A DNA stretch of 64,000 nucleotides, taken from Vibrio galatheae. Lineage in GTDB: Bacteria > Pseudomonadota > Gammaproteobacteria > Enterobacterales > Vibrionaceae. Each line of letters opens with the position of its first letter. Position 1 is the first letter of the stretch. The stretch spans positions 36,865 to 100,864 of the forward strand of contig NZ_JXXV01000015.1 in the NCBI RefSeq assembly GCF_000967545.1, written 5' to 3'. Positions 26,854-35,585 of this stretch are shown in pieces. Made by a program: the position numbers and the translations under genes. Below the pieces are notes generated by a model. The model had not been told where the DNA came from, ran no database searches, and saw only the letters and a list, made by a program, of their open reading frames with translations.

Positions 26854-26907
26854 TGGTTACACACTAAGCAGTTGACAGAAAAAGCGAAGATTTCTGGTGT
26901 ATATGGC

Positions 26908-26936
26908 TTGAAATACCCCAGTGGATGCTTGATAAT
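26908..26936 (+). promoter_or_regulatory. sigma70 promoter of ffs
   Basis: TTGAAA (26908-26913), a 17-bp spacer, and GATAAT (26931-26936), followed by the GC-rich discriminator CCCCTC typical of stable-RNA promoters under stringent control. The expected RNA start is about 26943, some 30 nt before mature ffs. Confidence 0.75.
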
Positions 26937-26945
26937 CCCCTCACT

Positions 26946-26962
26946 CCTTAGCGCTGCTAAGG
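26946..26962 (+). other. leader hairpin of the SRP RNA precursor
   Basis: CCTTAGC-GCT-GCTAAGG, a perfect 7-bp stem in the predicted 5' leader of the ffs transcript, ending 12 nt before the mature RNA. It is a possible processing signal. Confidence 0.45.
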
Positions 26963-26974
26963 AAACAGAATCTA

Positions 26975-27083
26975 TGGAGGCCCTGGTCCTCCCGCAACAA
27001 TAGCTCGTGAACTCGGTCAGGTCCGGAAGGAAGCAGCCGCAGCGTGTGACTTGTGTGCCGGGATGTGGCTGGGGCTTCCACCC
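26975..27083 (+). ncRNA. ffs: 4.5S signal recognition particle RNA
   Basis: Small SRP RNA that binds Ffh and targets nascent membrane proteins to FtsY. The conserved apical domain is unmistakable: GTCAGGTCCGGAAGGAAGCA on the 5' side and TGTGCCGGGATG on the 3' side, with the GGAA tetraloop between. The termini pair (TGGAGGCCC with GGGGCTTCCA). Size is about 109 nt, close to E. coli 4.5S RNA (114 nt). It sits downstream of cdgH, near tesB-ybaY-atl, as in E. coli where ffs lies next to atl. End positions are estimated from the helix ends. Confidence 0.96.
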
Positions 27084-27087
27084 ATTT

Positions 27088-27129
27088 AAAAGCCTGCAAT
27101 CTAGTACACAATAGATTGCAGGCTTTTTT
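27088..27129 (+). terminator. rho-independent terminator of ffs
   Basis: AAAAGCCTGCAATCTA and TAGATTGCAGGCTTTT form a 16-bp perfect stem with an 8-nt loop and a T6 run. It begins 5 nt after the mature RNA. Confidence 0.95.
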
Positions 27130-27435
27130 ACATTTCATCCCACTCAATCAACCATCGTCAATCGCCGTTCATTGTCTTACACACTGCAAATTTCTCGACG
27201 AAATACGTTTGTTGCAAATCTCAGGGCAAAAGCACTTATGTGACTGATTGCTTTTTTTGTTAACAAATCGATCTTTGTTGCATATTTTTCGTATGCAAAG
27301 ATATGAATCTTGCCTAATATTATTCTACTGGTTACATAATGTATGGTGGCGCTTGTGTCTGTTGCCCTAGAAATCTCTGAACGCGACTTTACACAATCAC
27401 CGTCAATTTAGCGGACTACTAGGGAGCGTGCTGAT
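27130..27435 (+). other. intergenic region upstream of the hybrid kinase
   Basis: 306 bp without a gene. The one clear structure is an inverted repeat at 27271-27301: TTGCATA-TTTTTCG-TATGCAA, extended on both sides by ATCTTTG and AAGAT with a 3-base bulge. It could be an operator for the downstream sensor operon. I see no convincing -10/-35 pair. Confidence 0.45.
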
Positions 27436-30400
27436 ATGCACCTTAGCAATCAAAAAACTTTAAAATCATCCCTGTTGCTAGTGTTATGTGTCACCATAGG
27501 CTTGTGTATTGCGCTCGCTTTTGGCGCTAAAGAGTATATTTCTCAGCAGGCAACAGCGCAGTACGCCTCTGACTTAGCAAATGAGCTTTCCAGCCGACAA
27601 AATACTTTGCAACGTAAGCTAAACGATTGGCAGAGACAAATCAGCTTTCTATATTCAACACCGCCCATTCAGGGAATTGTACGTGCTGACGAAAATGCTG
27701 GTGTTGACCCATTTGATGGTACGACATCTCAACTTTGGATTGATCGCCTAAATACAATTTTTAAAGGTTACATAGAGAACAACAGCGACATTTTTCAGAT
27801 TCGATATATCGGTGTGAAAAATAAAGGAATGGAAATCGTTCGTGTAGACAGAGCGGGTGGTTCGGCTGAGATAGTGCCGCCAAACAAACTGCAGAACAAG
27901 AGCAAATCTGATTATTACCAAGCCGGAACAAAACTCCTTCCGAATGAAATCTACAAATCTGATATCAACCTGAACCGTGAGTACGGAAAAGTTTCGTTCC
28001 CTTACACTAAAACGATTCGATTTTTGTATCCCGTACATGATGATAAAGGGCAGCTGTTTGGTTTGTTGGTCATCAACTATTACGCGGATGCATTACTCGA
28101 TCTGTTTTCTGCGAATCTCAGTCCAGATATGCAGGCGTACATATTGAATAACCAGGGCGAGTTCTTATTAGGCCCTGATTCGAGTATGGAAATGGCGACT
28201 GATTTAGGCCATCAACACACATGGGACCGTTATTTTTCTGAGAGTGTTGCGAACCTATATCCAGCGAATGCGCTGTATTCAGAAAGTGAACTTCTACAAG
28301 ATAAAATTATGTTCACGCAAAAGAGTATTGAACTCGGTCGATTAGAAGAGCATAGATGGATACGTTTAGTACTTCTCACACCGTTATCCGTTATAGAGCA
28401 ATCAATCGCCAATCAATCACTCCCTTTATACGCGGTTTTAGCGGTTCTTTTCATCCTGATTAGCGGGTTTCTCTTTGTCGCTCATATATTTCTCAACAAG
28501 AAATTTACCTTATTGGATACGCAATCTGAATTTGAAGCCATCGTTAAGAATTCTTACGACGCTGTGATCGGTGTTGATCGTAACGGAATAGTAAAAAGCT
28601 GGAACCATGCAGCTGAAACGATATTTGGCTTTACCGCCAGTTACTCGCAAGGCAAAAATCTGTTTGAGTTGGTTTTCTCTCATGACTCAGCGCAACCTAT
28701 GAAAAGAAAGCTCATCGATATTTTTGCCGGAGGTGTGGTGGATTCGTTTGACGCTGTCGCTAACAAGCGTAACGGAGATAAGCTCGACGTCTCTATTACT
28801 CTGTCGCCAATTGTCAACAAGGACAATGCGATATCTGGTGTCGCGGGCATTATGCGCGACGTGACGGAACAGAAGAAAACAGCGTCGAAATTGTTGGAGG
28901 TGAATGAGTCTTTAGAACAAACGGTGCTAGATAGAACGTCTGAACTACGTTTAGCTAAAGACAAAGCCATTGCCGCGAACAAAGCGAAGGGTGATTTTGT
29001 CGCCAATATCAGTCACGAAATTCGCACCCCAATGAATGCGATTTTAGGGCTAGCTTACTTGTTGAAAAAGCAGGAGTTGTCGCCTCAGTCGCTGGATATG
29101 GTTAAGCGCATTCATGATGCAGGTAAGTCACTTCTCGGCATTATTAACGATATTTTGGACTTCTCTAAAATTGAAGCAAACCGCCTTGAAATCGAAAATG
29201 TTCCATTTCGGTTGACTGAAGTGATCGACAACGTTGCCAGTATTATGTCCACAGCAGTCGGCTCAAAACCGGTTGAAGTTGTTATCTCAGCCTTACCTCC
29301 GGAAGCTGAGTTTCTAAAAGGGGATCCACTTAGGCTCAGACAAATACTGATTAATCTAGCTAGCAACGCGATTAAGTTTACCGATGAAGGGGAAGTTGTA
29401 CTCAAAGTTGAATCTGTCGGTGAGTTAACTAATCAGGGTAAAACTAAATTGAGGTTTAGCGTCACGGATACAGGTATTGGTATTCCCCCTGAGAAACAAA
29501 AGCATATTTTTAGCGAGTTTTCTCAAGCGGATAGCTCAACTACACGTACGTATGGTGGTACGGGCTTAGGGTTAACGATAAGTAAAAAACTGACCTCTTT
29601 GATGGGAGGAGAACTACAACTGACTAGTGAATTTGGCAAGGGAAGTGAGTTTTATTTTGAGCTACCTTTCGAAGTCAATAACAAGGAAGGTAATTCGTTA
29701 CCAAATATGGTCTATCAGCGATTACTCATCGTAGAACAACATCCGACAACGCGTGAGCTTTTGTGCGATATCGCGTCGAGTATCGGCTGGCAAGTTAATT
29801 CCGCAGGTTGTGGGCAAGATGCACTGAAACTGATCAATGAAAAAGGTGTTGATCACTATGACGCAGTTTTAATTGACTACCAACTTCCCGAATCTGGGGG
29901 AATACCAGTTGCAAGGGCGATTAAAGGGTTGTCTGAGGAAGTCAATTTGACGGTGATTCTAATTATATCACCTCACCTTGTAGACAGTGTTGATGAGGAG
30001 TCCAACCGTGTAATAGATGTTGTTCTAGCTAAACCTGTTACAAGCTCAAGCCTGTATAACGCAGTGCTTTCAGCGAATAAACGTCTTGTTGAAAAAACAT
30101 CTAACGCTCGACAGATCGCATCTTTCAAGCGTTTGCAAAATCGTTCCATTCTGGTCGTGGATGATAGTGAAATCAACCGAGAAGTCGCCCAAACTATCTT
30201 AGAAGATGAAGGTGCTTCTATAACAACTGCCCAAAATGGCCAAGAGGCGGTGGATATGCTGGTGCAATCACCTGAGGCGTTCGACCTTGTCCTGATGGAT
30301 ATTCAAATGCCCGTTTTGGATGGCTATCAAGCGACTGCAAAAATTCGTTCTATCCCTACATTGGCTGATCTCCCTGTCATCGCATTGAGTGCCGGTGCGT

Positions 30401-31194
30401 TTAAAGTTCACCAGCAAAACGCGAAAAATGCGGGAATGAGTTCGTTTGTGTCCAAGCCGTTTGATGTGGAGCAACTGATTGAAGAAGTACTCAAGTGGAC
30501 GCCAAAACAGGAAAATAGTGCAAAGGTTGATGTGGTAGACACGAAACTTGAGCAAGGCCATGCGGATAATAATCCAGTCAACCAAGGCGACTCGTATAGT
30601 TCAGTGGTGCTGAATATTACCCAAGGGCTAAAGGTGTGGAAAAAAGAGGATAATTATTTAAAGCAACTTCAATCTTTCGTTTCGAACCATGCAGATGCGG
30701 CCCAGCGCTTGGAAGAGCATATCTCAAAACATCAGTGGGAAAGCGCACGTTCATTGCTGCATAAGCTTAGAGGGGTTGCGGGGGCTCTCTGCATGAATGA
30801 GTTGATGGAAGTGAGTGGGCAAGCCGAATTAGAAATTGAGCTTTCAGAAAGTATTAGCGATAAGGCATTGGATTCGATTAATCGATCTCTAGCCAGATCA
30901 ATTGAAGAAGCGGATGCATACATCACCTCTCTACAGCCAGAAATTAGCGATGTTAAATCGTCAGCTGATACCCGCTATGACAATGATGAACAACGAGCTA
31001 CGTTAGGAGAGCTGCTAACGGCTCTAGATAGTGATGATTTGAGCGAAATTGAACAGGTACTAAGTGTGGCTATGGATAGATTGCCTCAAGAGGTCATTGC
31101 CCAAGTTACAGTAGAAGTTGAACAGTTCCAATTTCGTCGTGCAGAAGACGTAGTGAAGCAATATTTGGACAGTGGGTACAAGCATGCCGTTTAG
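27436..31194 (+). CDS. hybrid sensor histidine kinase (dCache-like sensor, PAS, HisKA, HATPase, two REC, HPt)
   Basis: Inner-membrane phosphorelay kinase of 1252 aa. TM1 lies at about 10-30, a periplasmic Cache-like sensor at 35-325, TM2 at 330-352 and PAS at 365-485. The dimerisation/phosphoacceptor segment NISHEIRTPMNAILG has its His near 527. The ATPase domain at 625-745 shows LINLASNAIKFTD, TDTGIGIP and GGTGLGLTIS. REC1 (760-870) is degenerate: the acidic pair is Glu-Gln (LLIVEQHP), though the Asp in LIDYQLP stays. REC2 (903-1020) is complete (VVDDSEINR, LMDIQMP, SKPFD). HPt lies at about 1070-1145 with His in LHKLRGVAGAL. The gene overlaps the downstream HD-GYP regulator by 11 nt, so a relay to that regulator is very likely. 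The signal is unknown. Confidence 0.9.
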   Translation: MHLSNQKTLKSSLLLVLCVTIGLCIALAFGAKEYISQQATAQYASDLANELSSRQNTLQRKLNDWQRQISFLYSTPPIQGIVRADENAGVDPFDGTTSQLWIDRLNTIFKGYIENNSDIFQIRYIGVKNKGMEIVRVDRAGGSAEIVPPNKLQNKSKSDYYQAGTKLLPNEIYKSDINLNREYGKVSFPYTKTIRFLYPVHDDKGQLFGLLVINYYADALLDLFSANLSPDMQAYILNNQGEFLLGPDSSMEMATDLGHQHTWDRYFSESVANLYPANALYSESELLQDKIMFTQKSIELGRLEEHRWIRLVLLTPLSVIEQSIANQSLPLYAVLAVLFILISGFLFVAHIFLNKKFTLLDTQSEFEAIVKNSYDAVIGVDRNGIVKSWNHAAETIFGFTASYSQGKNLFELVFSHDSAQPMKRKLIDIFAGGVVDSFDAVANKRNGDKLDVSITLSPIVNKDNAISGVAGIMRDVTEQKKTASKLLEVNESLEQTVLDRTSELRLAKDKAIAANKAKGDFVANISHEIRTPMNAILGLAYLLKKQELSPQSLDMVKRIHDAGKSLLGIINDILDFSKIEANRLEIENVPFRLTEVIDNVASIMSTAVGSKPVEVVISALPPEAEFLKGDPLRLRQILINLASNAIKFTDEGEVVLKVESVGELTNQGKTKLRFSVTDTGIGIPPEKQKHIFSEFSQADSSTTRTYGGTGLGLTISKKLTSLMGGELQLTSEFGKGSEFYFELPFEVNNKEGNSLPNMVYQRLLIVEQHPTTRELLCDIASSIGWQVNSAGCGQDALKLINEKGVDHYDAVLIDYQLPESGGIPVARAIKGLSEEVNLTVILIISPHLVDSVDEESNRVIDVVLAKPVTSSSLYNAVLSANKRLVEKTSNARQIASFKRLQNRSILVVDDSEINREVAQTILEDEGASITTAQNGQEAVDMLVQSPEAFDLVLMDIQMPVLDGYQATAKIRSIPTLADLPVIALSAGAFKVHQQNAKNAGMSSFVSKPFDVEQLIEEVLKWTPKQENSAKVDVVDTKLEQGHADNNPVNQGDSYSSVVLNITQGLKVWKKEDNYLKQLQSFVSNHADAAQRLEEHISKHQWESARSLLHKLRGVAGALCMNELMEVSGQAELEIELSESISDKALDSINRSLARSIEEADAYITSLQPEISDVKSSADTRYDNDEQRATLGELLTALDSDDLSEIEQVLSVAMDRLPQEVIAQVTVEVEQFQFRRAEDVVKQYLDSGYKHAV

Positions 31195-32185
31195 AAAAAC
31201 CATCCTATGTATTGATGACGAACCGGTGAACTTAGCGTTGATGCGTAGCTTCCTAGAAGAACTGTATATCCTCAAGTATGCCAATGGTGGTATTTCTGGT
31301 TTTGAGAGTGCAGTAAAGCATCAGCCAGATTTGATTTTGGTGGATGTGGATATGCCAGATCTTAATGGTTTTGAGCTCACCAGAAAAATCAAGCAACGTG
31401 ATGACTTAAAAAATATCCCCGTAATTTTTGTTACCGCATCTAAGGGTGAAGTCGATGAGAACAAGGGATTTGAAGTCGGTGGTGTTGACTATATCTCTAA
31501 ACCTATTTCCGAGCCGATCTTAAAAGCGAGGATTCACACTCATTTATCACTGGTTAAAGCCTCTGAACTGGAAGATAGTCAGCGTTCGGCATTGCACATG
31601 CTAGGGGAAGCGGGGCATTTTAACGATACCGATACTGGCGTCCATATCTGGAGAATGGCCGAGTACGCCAAATACTTAGCATTTTGGTCTGGCTGGAGTA
31701 GGGAAGACAGTGAATTATTAGAAATGGCAGCACCGATGCATGATACGGGTAAAATCGGTATACCAGATACGATTTTAAAAAAACCGGGCAAGCTAGACGA
31801 AAACGAGTGGGAGGTGATGAAAAAACATTCGCAAATTGGTTACGATATATTAAGTAAAAGTGACAATAAATTATTTAATCTAGCGGCAGAGATTGCGTTG
31901 GGCCACCATGAAAAGTGGGATGGGAGTGGTTATCCAGAAGGACTCGCTGGCGATGCCATCCCGGAATCTGCAAGAATCGTTGCTGTCGCGGATGTGTTTG
32001 ATGCTTTGACTATGAAGCGGCCTTATAAAGACGCATGGCCGATACCTAAGGTCCTAGAAACATTAAGAGAAATGTCTATCGGGCATTTGGAAAAGCGATT
32101 GGTCGATATTTTTATCGATCATATTGAGGAGATAAAAGAAATTAAATCGAAATGGGATAAAAAAGAAACGTCTCTCGTACGTTAA
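31184..32185 (+). CDS. response regulator with HD-GYP output (c-di-GMP phosphodiesterase)
   Basis: 333 aa. The REC domain at about 5-120 has ILCIDDEPVN (acidic pair), LILVDVDMPDLNG (phosphoacceptor Asp) and YISKPIS (Lys). The HD-GYP domain at about 140-325 shows the first His in GVHIWRMAEY, MHDTGKIGIPD, and HHEKWDGSGYPEGL, so catalysis is expected. ATG at 31184 overlaps the kinase gene by 11 nt; a GTG at 31172 is in frame. With the kinase it forms a two-component phosphorelay that would lower c-di-GMP on a periplasmic signal. I recall the same pairing in V. cholerae (around VC1086-VC1087). Confidence 0.92.
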   Translation: MPFRKTILCIDDEPVNLALMRSFLEELYILKYANGGISGFESAVKHQPDLILVDVDMPDLNGFELTRKIKQRDDLKNIPVIFVTASKGEVDENKGFEVGGVDYISKPISEPILKARIHTHLSLVKASELEDSQRSALHMLGEAGHFNDTDTGVHIWRMAEYAKYLAFWSGWSREDSELLEMAAPMHDTGKIGIPDTILKKPGKLDENEWEVMKKHSQIGYDILSKSDNKLFNLAAEIALGHHEKWDGSGYPEGLAGDAIPESARIVAVADVFDALTMKRPYKDAWPIPKVLETLREMSIGHLEKRLVDIFIDHIEEIKEIKSKWDKKETSLVR

Positions 32186-32519
32186 TCTTCTTTGTACTCT
32201 TCAACTCATCTTAGTCAATACATCTCTCTAATCTCTGTTTTAGCCGTTATTCCTTGAACGAATGTTTTCGTTGCTAATAAACAGCGCCAACTAGCTGCAG
32301 GGCATAGTTTTCCCTGCTGCCTATTCAGGAAAATGACGCGTATTGAACTTCATAAACAGTAGAGGTGAACAAGTCATATTCAAACTTTAAACTAGTAATT
32401 AAAAAACCAAATTTCCTGGTGTTTTGGCTATAAATCATATGCTTGATATGTGTTCATAAAACGCATTTAGCTCATCCATGCATCGTTTTGGGGCGTTGAA
32501 CACTAAACTGGGGCATGCT

Positions 32520-32535
32520 AGTGATTGAGTTCACA
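32520..32535. promoter_or_regulatory. possible CRP site upstream of oppA
   Basis: AGTGA-TTGAGT-TCACA matches nine of ten core bases of the CRP consensus with the correct 6-bp spacer. Flanking bases match poorly and it lies about 400 bp from the oppA start. Confidence 0.35.
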
Positions 32536-32610
32536 GAACTCTATTTTGCTAAAGTCAAATGTAGCTAACTGTTAGCTAGATTGCATTACGTTTGTTAAAT
32601 TTTTAGCACA

Positions 32611-32635
32611 ATATTTAGCATAAGATGCTAAATAT
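32611..32635. repeat. 11-bp-arm palindrome upstream of oppA
   Basis: ATATTTAGCAT-AAG-ATGCTAAATAT, a perfect inverted repeat with a 3-nt centre. It is preceded by a partial copy (TTTTTAGCACA). It looks like a protein-binding site; the factor is unknown. Confidence 0.5.
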
Positions 32636-32938
32636 AAGTGTCTTATTAGATGTTTCGGCATTTCAGTCTGCTGGTGATAGGATTGTTGTGTTAATCAACT
32701 AACAAAAATCCATTTGCTGGTGATTTTTACCAATTTATTGTTGTTTTCGTGGAACTATGCGATTTTTTGCTACATTTTTATGGCAAATTACTTCAATGAT
32801 TGATACTGTGTGCCGCAATCTTTGTATGTATTTAGATTTTTATGCTTAGAATTTGAGCTAAACAGTTCTAAATCACTGTCCGTTCTAGTGAAGTACAAAG
32901 AAGTCATGGATGCAAATGAAAAACTTGGAGTTTTACGC

Positions 32939-34573
32939 ATGTATAAGAACAAAATCACACAAGCCCTTCTTTTAGGTGCTGGCCTAGCAGTGGCCGCAAC
33001 CTCTACTTTCGCAGCTGAAGTTCCAGCTGGAACTCAATTAGCAGAAAAACAAGAATTTGTTCGTGGTAACGGCACAGAAGTGGCGTCACTCGATCCGCAT
33101 AAAGTAGAAGGTGTACCTGAATCTCACGTTTTACGTGATTTGATGGAAGGTCTAGTGATTCAAGATGGCCCAGGTAATACTATTCCTGGTGCAGCAGAGT
33201 CTTGGTCAACAGAAGACAACCAGACATTTACTTTCAAAATTCGCAAAGACGCGAAATGGTCTAACGGTGACCCAGTTACCGCTCAAGACTTTGAGTACAG
33301 CTTTAAGCGCGCGGCTGACCCACTAACTGCTTCTCCTTATGCTTGGTACATTGAATACACCAAGATGAAAAATGCAAAAGATATCATTGCAGGCAAAACG
33401 CCAGTCAGTGAACTTGGTGTTAAAGCAGTTGATGACCACACGCTTGTGATTGAGACAGAAGTACCACTACCATACTTCGTGAAGATGCTTGCTCACACAA
33501 CTATGTACCCAGTACATAAAGCAACTGTTGAAAAATTCGGTAACGACTGGACTAAGCCAGGTAACTTTGTTGGTAACGGTGCTTACGTACTTAGCGATTG
33601 GGTTGTGAACGAAAAGATTGTTCTAGAGCGCAATGCGAACTACTGGGATAACGACGATACTGTAATTGATAAAGTAACCTACCTACCAATCGAAAACCAA
33701 AATGCGGAAATGAACCGTTTCCTTTCTGGCGAAATCCATATGACGTACGAAGTGCCAAACGAGCAATTCCGCCGTCTAGTTAAAGACTACCCAGAAAACG
33801 TAGTGGTATCTCCAAACCTATGTACTTACTACTACGGCTTCAACACTCAACGTCCTCCATTTGATGATGTTCGTGTCCGTAAAGCACTTTCTTACTCTAT
33901 TGACCGTGATATCGTAACGAACGCTATCTTGGGTCAAGGTCAGAAGCCTGCTTACGCACTAACACATAGCGGTATTACGGGCTTTGCTCCAGCAGCGCCA
34001 GAGTATGCGTTGATGACTCAAAAAGAGCGTGTTGCAAAGGCTAAAGAGCTTCTAACAGAAGCTGGTTTTGGTAACGGTAAACCTCTAGATTTCACGCTTC
34101 TTTACAACACCAGTGAAAACCACAAGAAAATTGCTGTAGCAGTTCAGTCTATGTGGAAAAAAGCTCTGGGTGGTTTCGTAAACGTTAAGCTAGAAAACCA
34201 AGAGTGGAAAACTTACCTAGACAGCTCTAAGCAAGGTGACTTTGATGTACGTCGTGCTGGTTGGTGTGCAGACTACAATGAAGCGTCTACATTCCTAGCT
34301 ATCGCAATGACTGAAAATGGTTCAAACGATCAGAAATATTCAAGCGCAATTTTTGATAAAGCGATGAATGACGCTGTTAAAGTAGCGAAAACTGACGAAG
34401 AACGTAACAAGTACTATGCAATTGCAGAAGCACAACTTGCACAAGATATGCCTCTAGCGCCTATCTACCAGTACGTTCAGCCTCGTCTAGTTAGCACTGA
34501 GCTAGGTGGATACCCTGATCAAAACCCGCAAGACAATATTTACTCAAAAGATATGTACATTATTAAAAAATAA
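32939..34573 (+). CDS. oppA: oligopeptide-binding protein OppA
   Basis: Periplasmic oligopeptide receptor of 544 aa (SBP family 5), typical OppA length. A signal peptide covers residues 1-25 (MYKNKITQALLLGAGLAVAA...TFA). Seen: FVRGNGTEVASLDPHKVEG, SWSTEDNQTFTFKIRKDAKW, GNGAYVLSDWVVNEKIVLERN and FDDVRVRKALSYSIDRD, all standard for OppA. I chose ATG at 32939 because GGAG lies 9 nt upstream and the signal peptide then starts normally; an earlier in-frame start at 32810 would bury it. It is the first gene of oppABCDF; a hairpin after it probably makes oppA more abundant than the rest. Confidence 0.95.
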   Translation: MYKNKITQALLLGAGLAVAATSTFAAEVPAGTQLAEKQEFVRGNGTEVASLDPHKVEGVPESHVLRDLMEGLVIQDGPGNTIPGAAESWSTEDNQTFTFKIRKDAKWSNGDPVTAQDFEYSFKRAADPLTASPYAWYIEYTKMKNAKDIIAGKTPVSELGVKAVDDHTLVIETEVPLPYFVKMLAHTTMYPVHKATVEKFGNDWTKPGNFVGNGAYVLSDWVVNEKIVLERNANYWDNDDTVIDKVTYLPIENQNAEMNRFLSGEIHMTYEVPNEQFRRLVKDYPENVVVSPNLCTYYYGFNTQRPPFDDVRVRKALSYSIDRDIVTNAILGQGQKPAYALTHSGITGFAPAAPEYALMTQKERVAKAKELLTEAGFGNGKPLDFTLLYNTSENHKKIAVAVQSMWKKALGGFVNVKLENQEWKTYLDSSKQGDFDVRRAGWCADYNEASTFLAIAMTENGSNDQKYSSAIFDKAMNDAVKVAKTDEERNKYYAIAEAQLAQDMPLAPIYQYVQPRLVSTELGGYPDQNPQDNIYSKDMYIIKK

Positions 34574-34590
34574 TATTTGAGTAAGAACCC

Positions 34591-34633
34591 CAGTGCGCTG
34601 ATAGCCTGTGTGTTATTAGCGCACTGTTTTTTT
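34591..34633 (+). terminator. partial terminator/attenuator between oppA and oppB
   Basis: CAGTGCGCT and AGCGCACTG form a 9-bp stem with an 18-nt loop, followed by T7. Placed 17 bp after oppA and 17 bp before oppB. Such hairpins lower expression of the membrane and ATPase genes relative to the binding protein. Confidence 0.8.
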
Positions 34634-34649
34634 AGATGTGAGATGTTTT

Positions 34650-35570
34650 ATGTTAAAGCTAATTTTCTCTCGACTCCTGGAAGCGATACCAACTTTGTTG
34701 GTTTTGATTACCGTGTCATTCTTTTTGATGCGTTTTGCTCCAGGTAACCCGTTCTCATCAGAAAAGACACTTCCGCCGGAAGTGATGCAAAACATTAATG
34801 AGAAATATGGCTTAGATAAGCCTTTGTTTGAACAATACACCACGTACCTTGGCAATATTCTGCAAGGTGACTTTGGTCCATCATTCAAATATAAAGACTA
34901 CACGGTAAACGAACTTGTTTCAGAAGCACTGCCAGTGTCTGCAAAAGTAGGCTTTTATGCGTTTATTTTTACAGTTGTTGTTGGTGTGGCTATCGGTACG
35001 TTAGCTGCTCTCAAACAAAACACCTGGCTTGACTACACGGTTATGTCAACGTCCATGATAGGGGTGGTGTTGCCCTCCTTTGTATTTGCTCCCGTGCTTA
35101 TATATATCTTCTCCATTGGTTTGGGGTGGTTCCCCGCAGGCGGATGGAATGGCGGCGCAATCGAGTACATGGTATTGCCTGTTCTTGGTATGTCGTTCTT
35201 GTACATCGCGACCTTTGCTCGTATCACGCGCGGCTCAATGATTGAGACGCTAAACAGTAACTTTATTCGTACAGCGCGTGCGAAAGGTCTAAGCTACCGT
35301 TACATTGTTATCAAACATGCACTTAAACCTGCTCTGTTACCTGTTGTTTCATATATGGGCCCTGCATTCGTCGGTATCATTACAGGTTCTGTTGTGATTG
35401 AAACCATCTTCGGTCTACCGGGCATCGGTAAGCTGTTTGTTAACGCAGCATTCAACCGAGATTACTCACTTGTTATGGGTGTGACTATCCTTATCGGTTT
35501 CTTATTTATCCTATTCAACGCGGTCGTAGATATCCTGCTCGCAATGATTGATCCGAAAATTCGCTACTAA
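34650..35570 (+). CDS. oppB: oligopeptide ABC transporter permease OppB
   Basis: Inner-membrane permease of 306 aa, equal to E. coli OppB, with about six transmembrane segments. The ABC permease loop (EAA motif) is seen as RTARAKGLSYRYIVIKHALKPALLP at residues 210-235. The N-terminal MLKLIFSRLLEAIPTLLVLITVSFF is the family start, so ATG at 34650 was chosen over GTG at 34638. Forms the translocation path with OppC; second in the operon. Confidence 0.95.
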   Translation: MLKLIFSRLLEAIPTLLVLITVSFFLMRFAPGNPFSSEKTLPPEVMQNINEKYGLDKPLFEQYTTYLGNILQGDFGPSFKYKDYTVNELVSEALPVSAKVGFYAFIFTVVVGVAIGTLAALKQNTWLDYTVMSTSMIGVVLPSFVFAPVLIYIFSIGLGWFPAGGWNGGAIEYMVLPVLGMSFLYIATFARITRGSMIETLNSNFIRTARAKGLSYRYIVIKHALKPALLPVVSYMGPAFVGIITGSVVIETIFGLPGIGKLFVNAAFNRDYSLVMGVTILIGFLFILFNAVVDILLAMIDPKIRY

Positions 35571-35585
35571 CAGGGAAGTATGGTT

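Larger units (their letters stand above)
32186..32938 (+). other. long intergenic region upstream of oppA
   Basis: 753 bp with no ORF I can support. It contains: an inverted repeat near the kinase-operon end, GCAGGG (32297-32302) and CCCTGC (32312-32317), without a T-run; an AGTGA-N6-TCACA CRP-like site at 32520-32535; an 11-3-11 palindrome at 32611-32635; and T-rich sequence before oppA. The length suggests complex control and a long 5' leader. opp mRNA leaders are targets of the small RNA GcvB in enterics; I see no clear target here. Confidence 0.5.

Noticed and set aside
26941..27147. 68-codon reading frame on the minus strand
   Set aside because: It lies across the ffs RNA gene and its terminator; it is a shadow of a structured RNA.
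32810..32938. N-terminal extension of oppA
   Set aside because: It would place 43 polar and mixed residues before a normal signal peptide; the ATG at 32939 has a Shine-Dalgarno.
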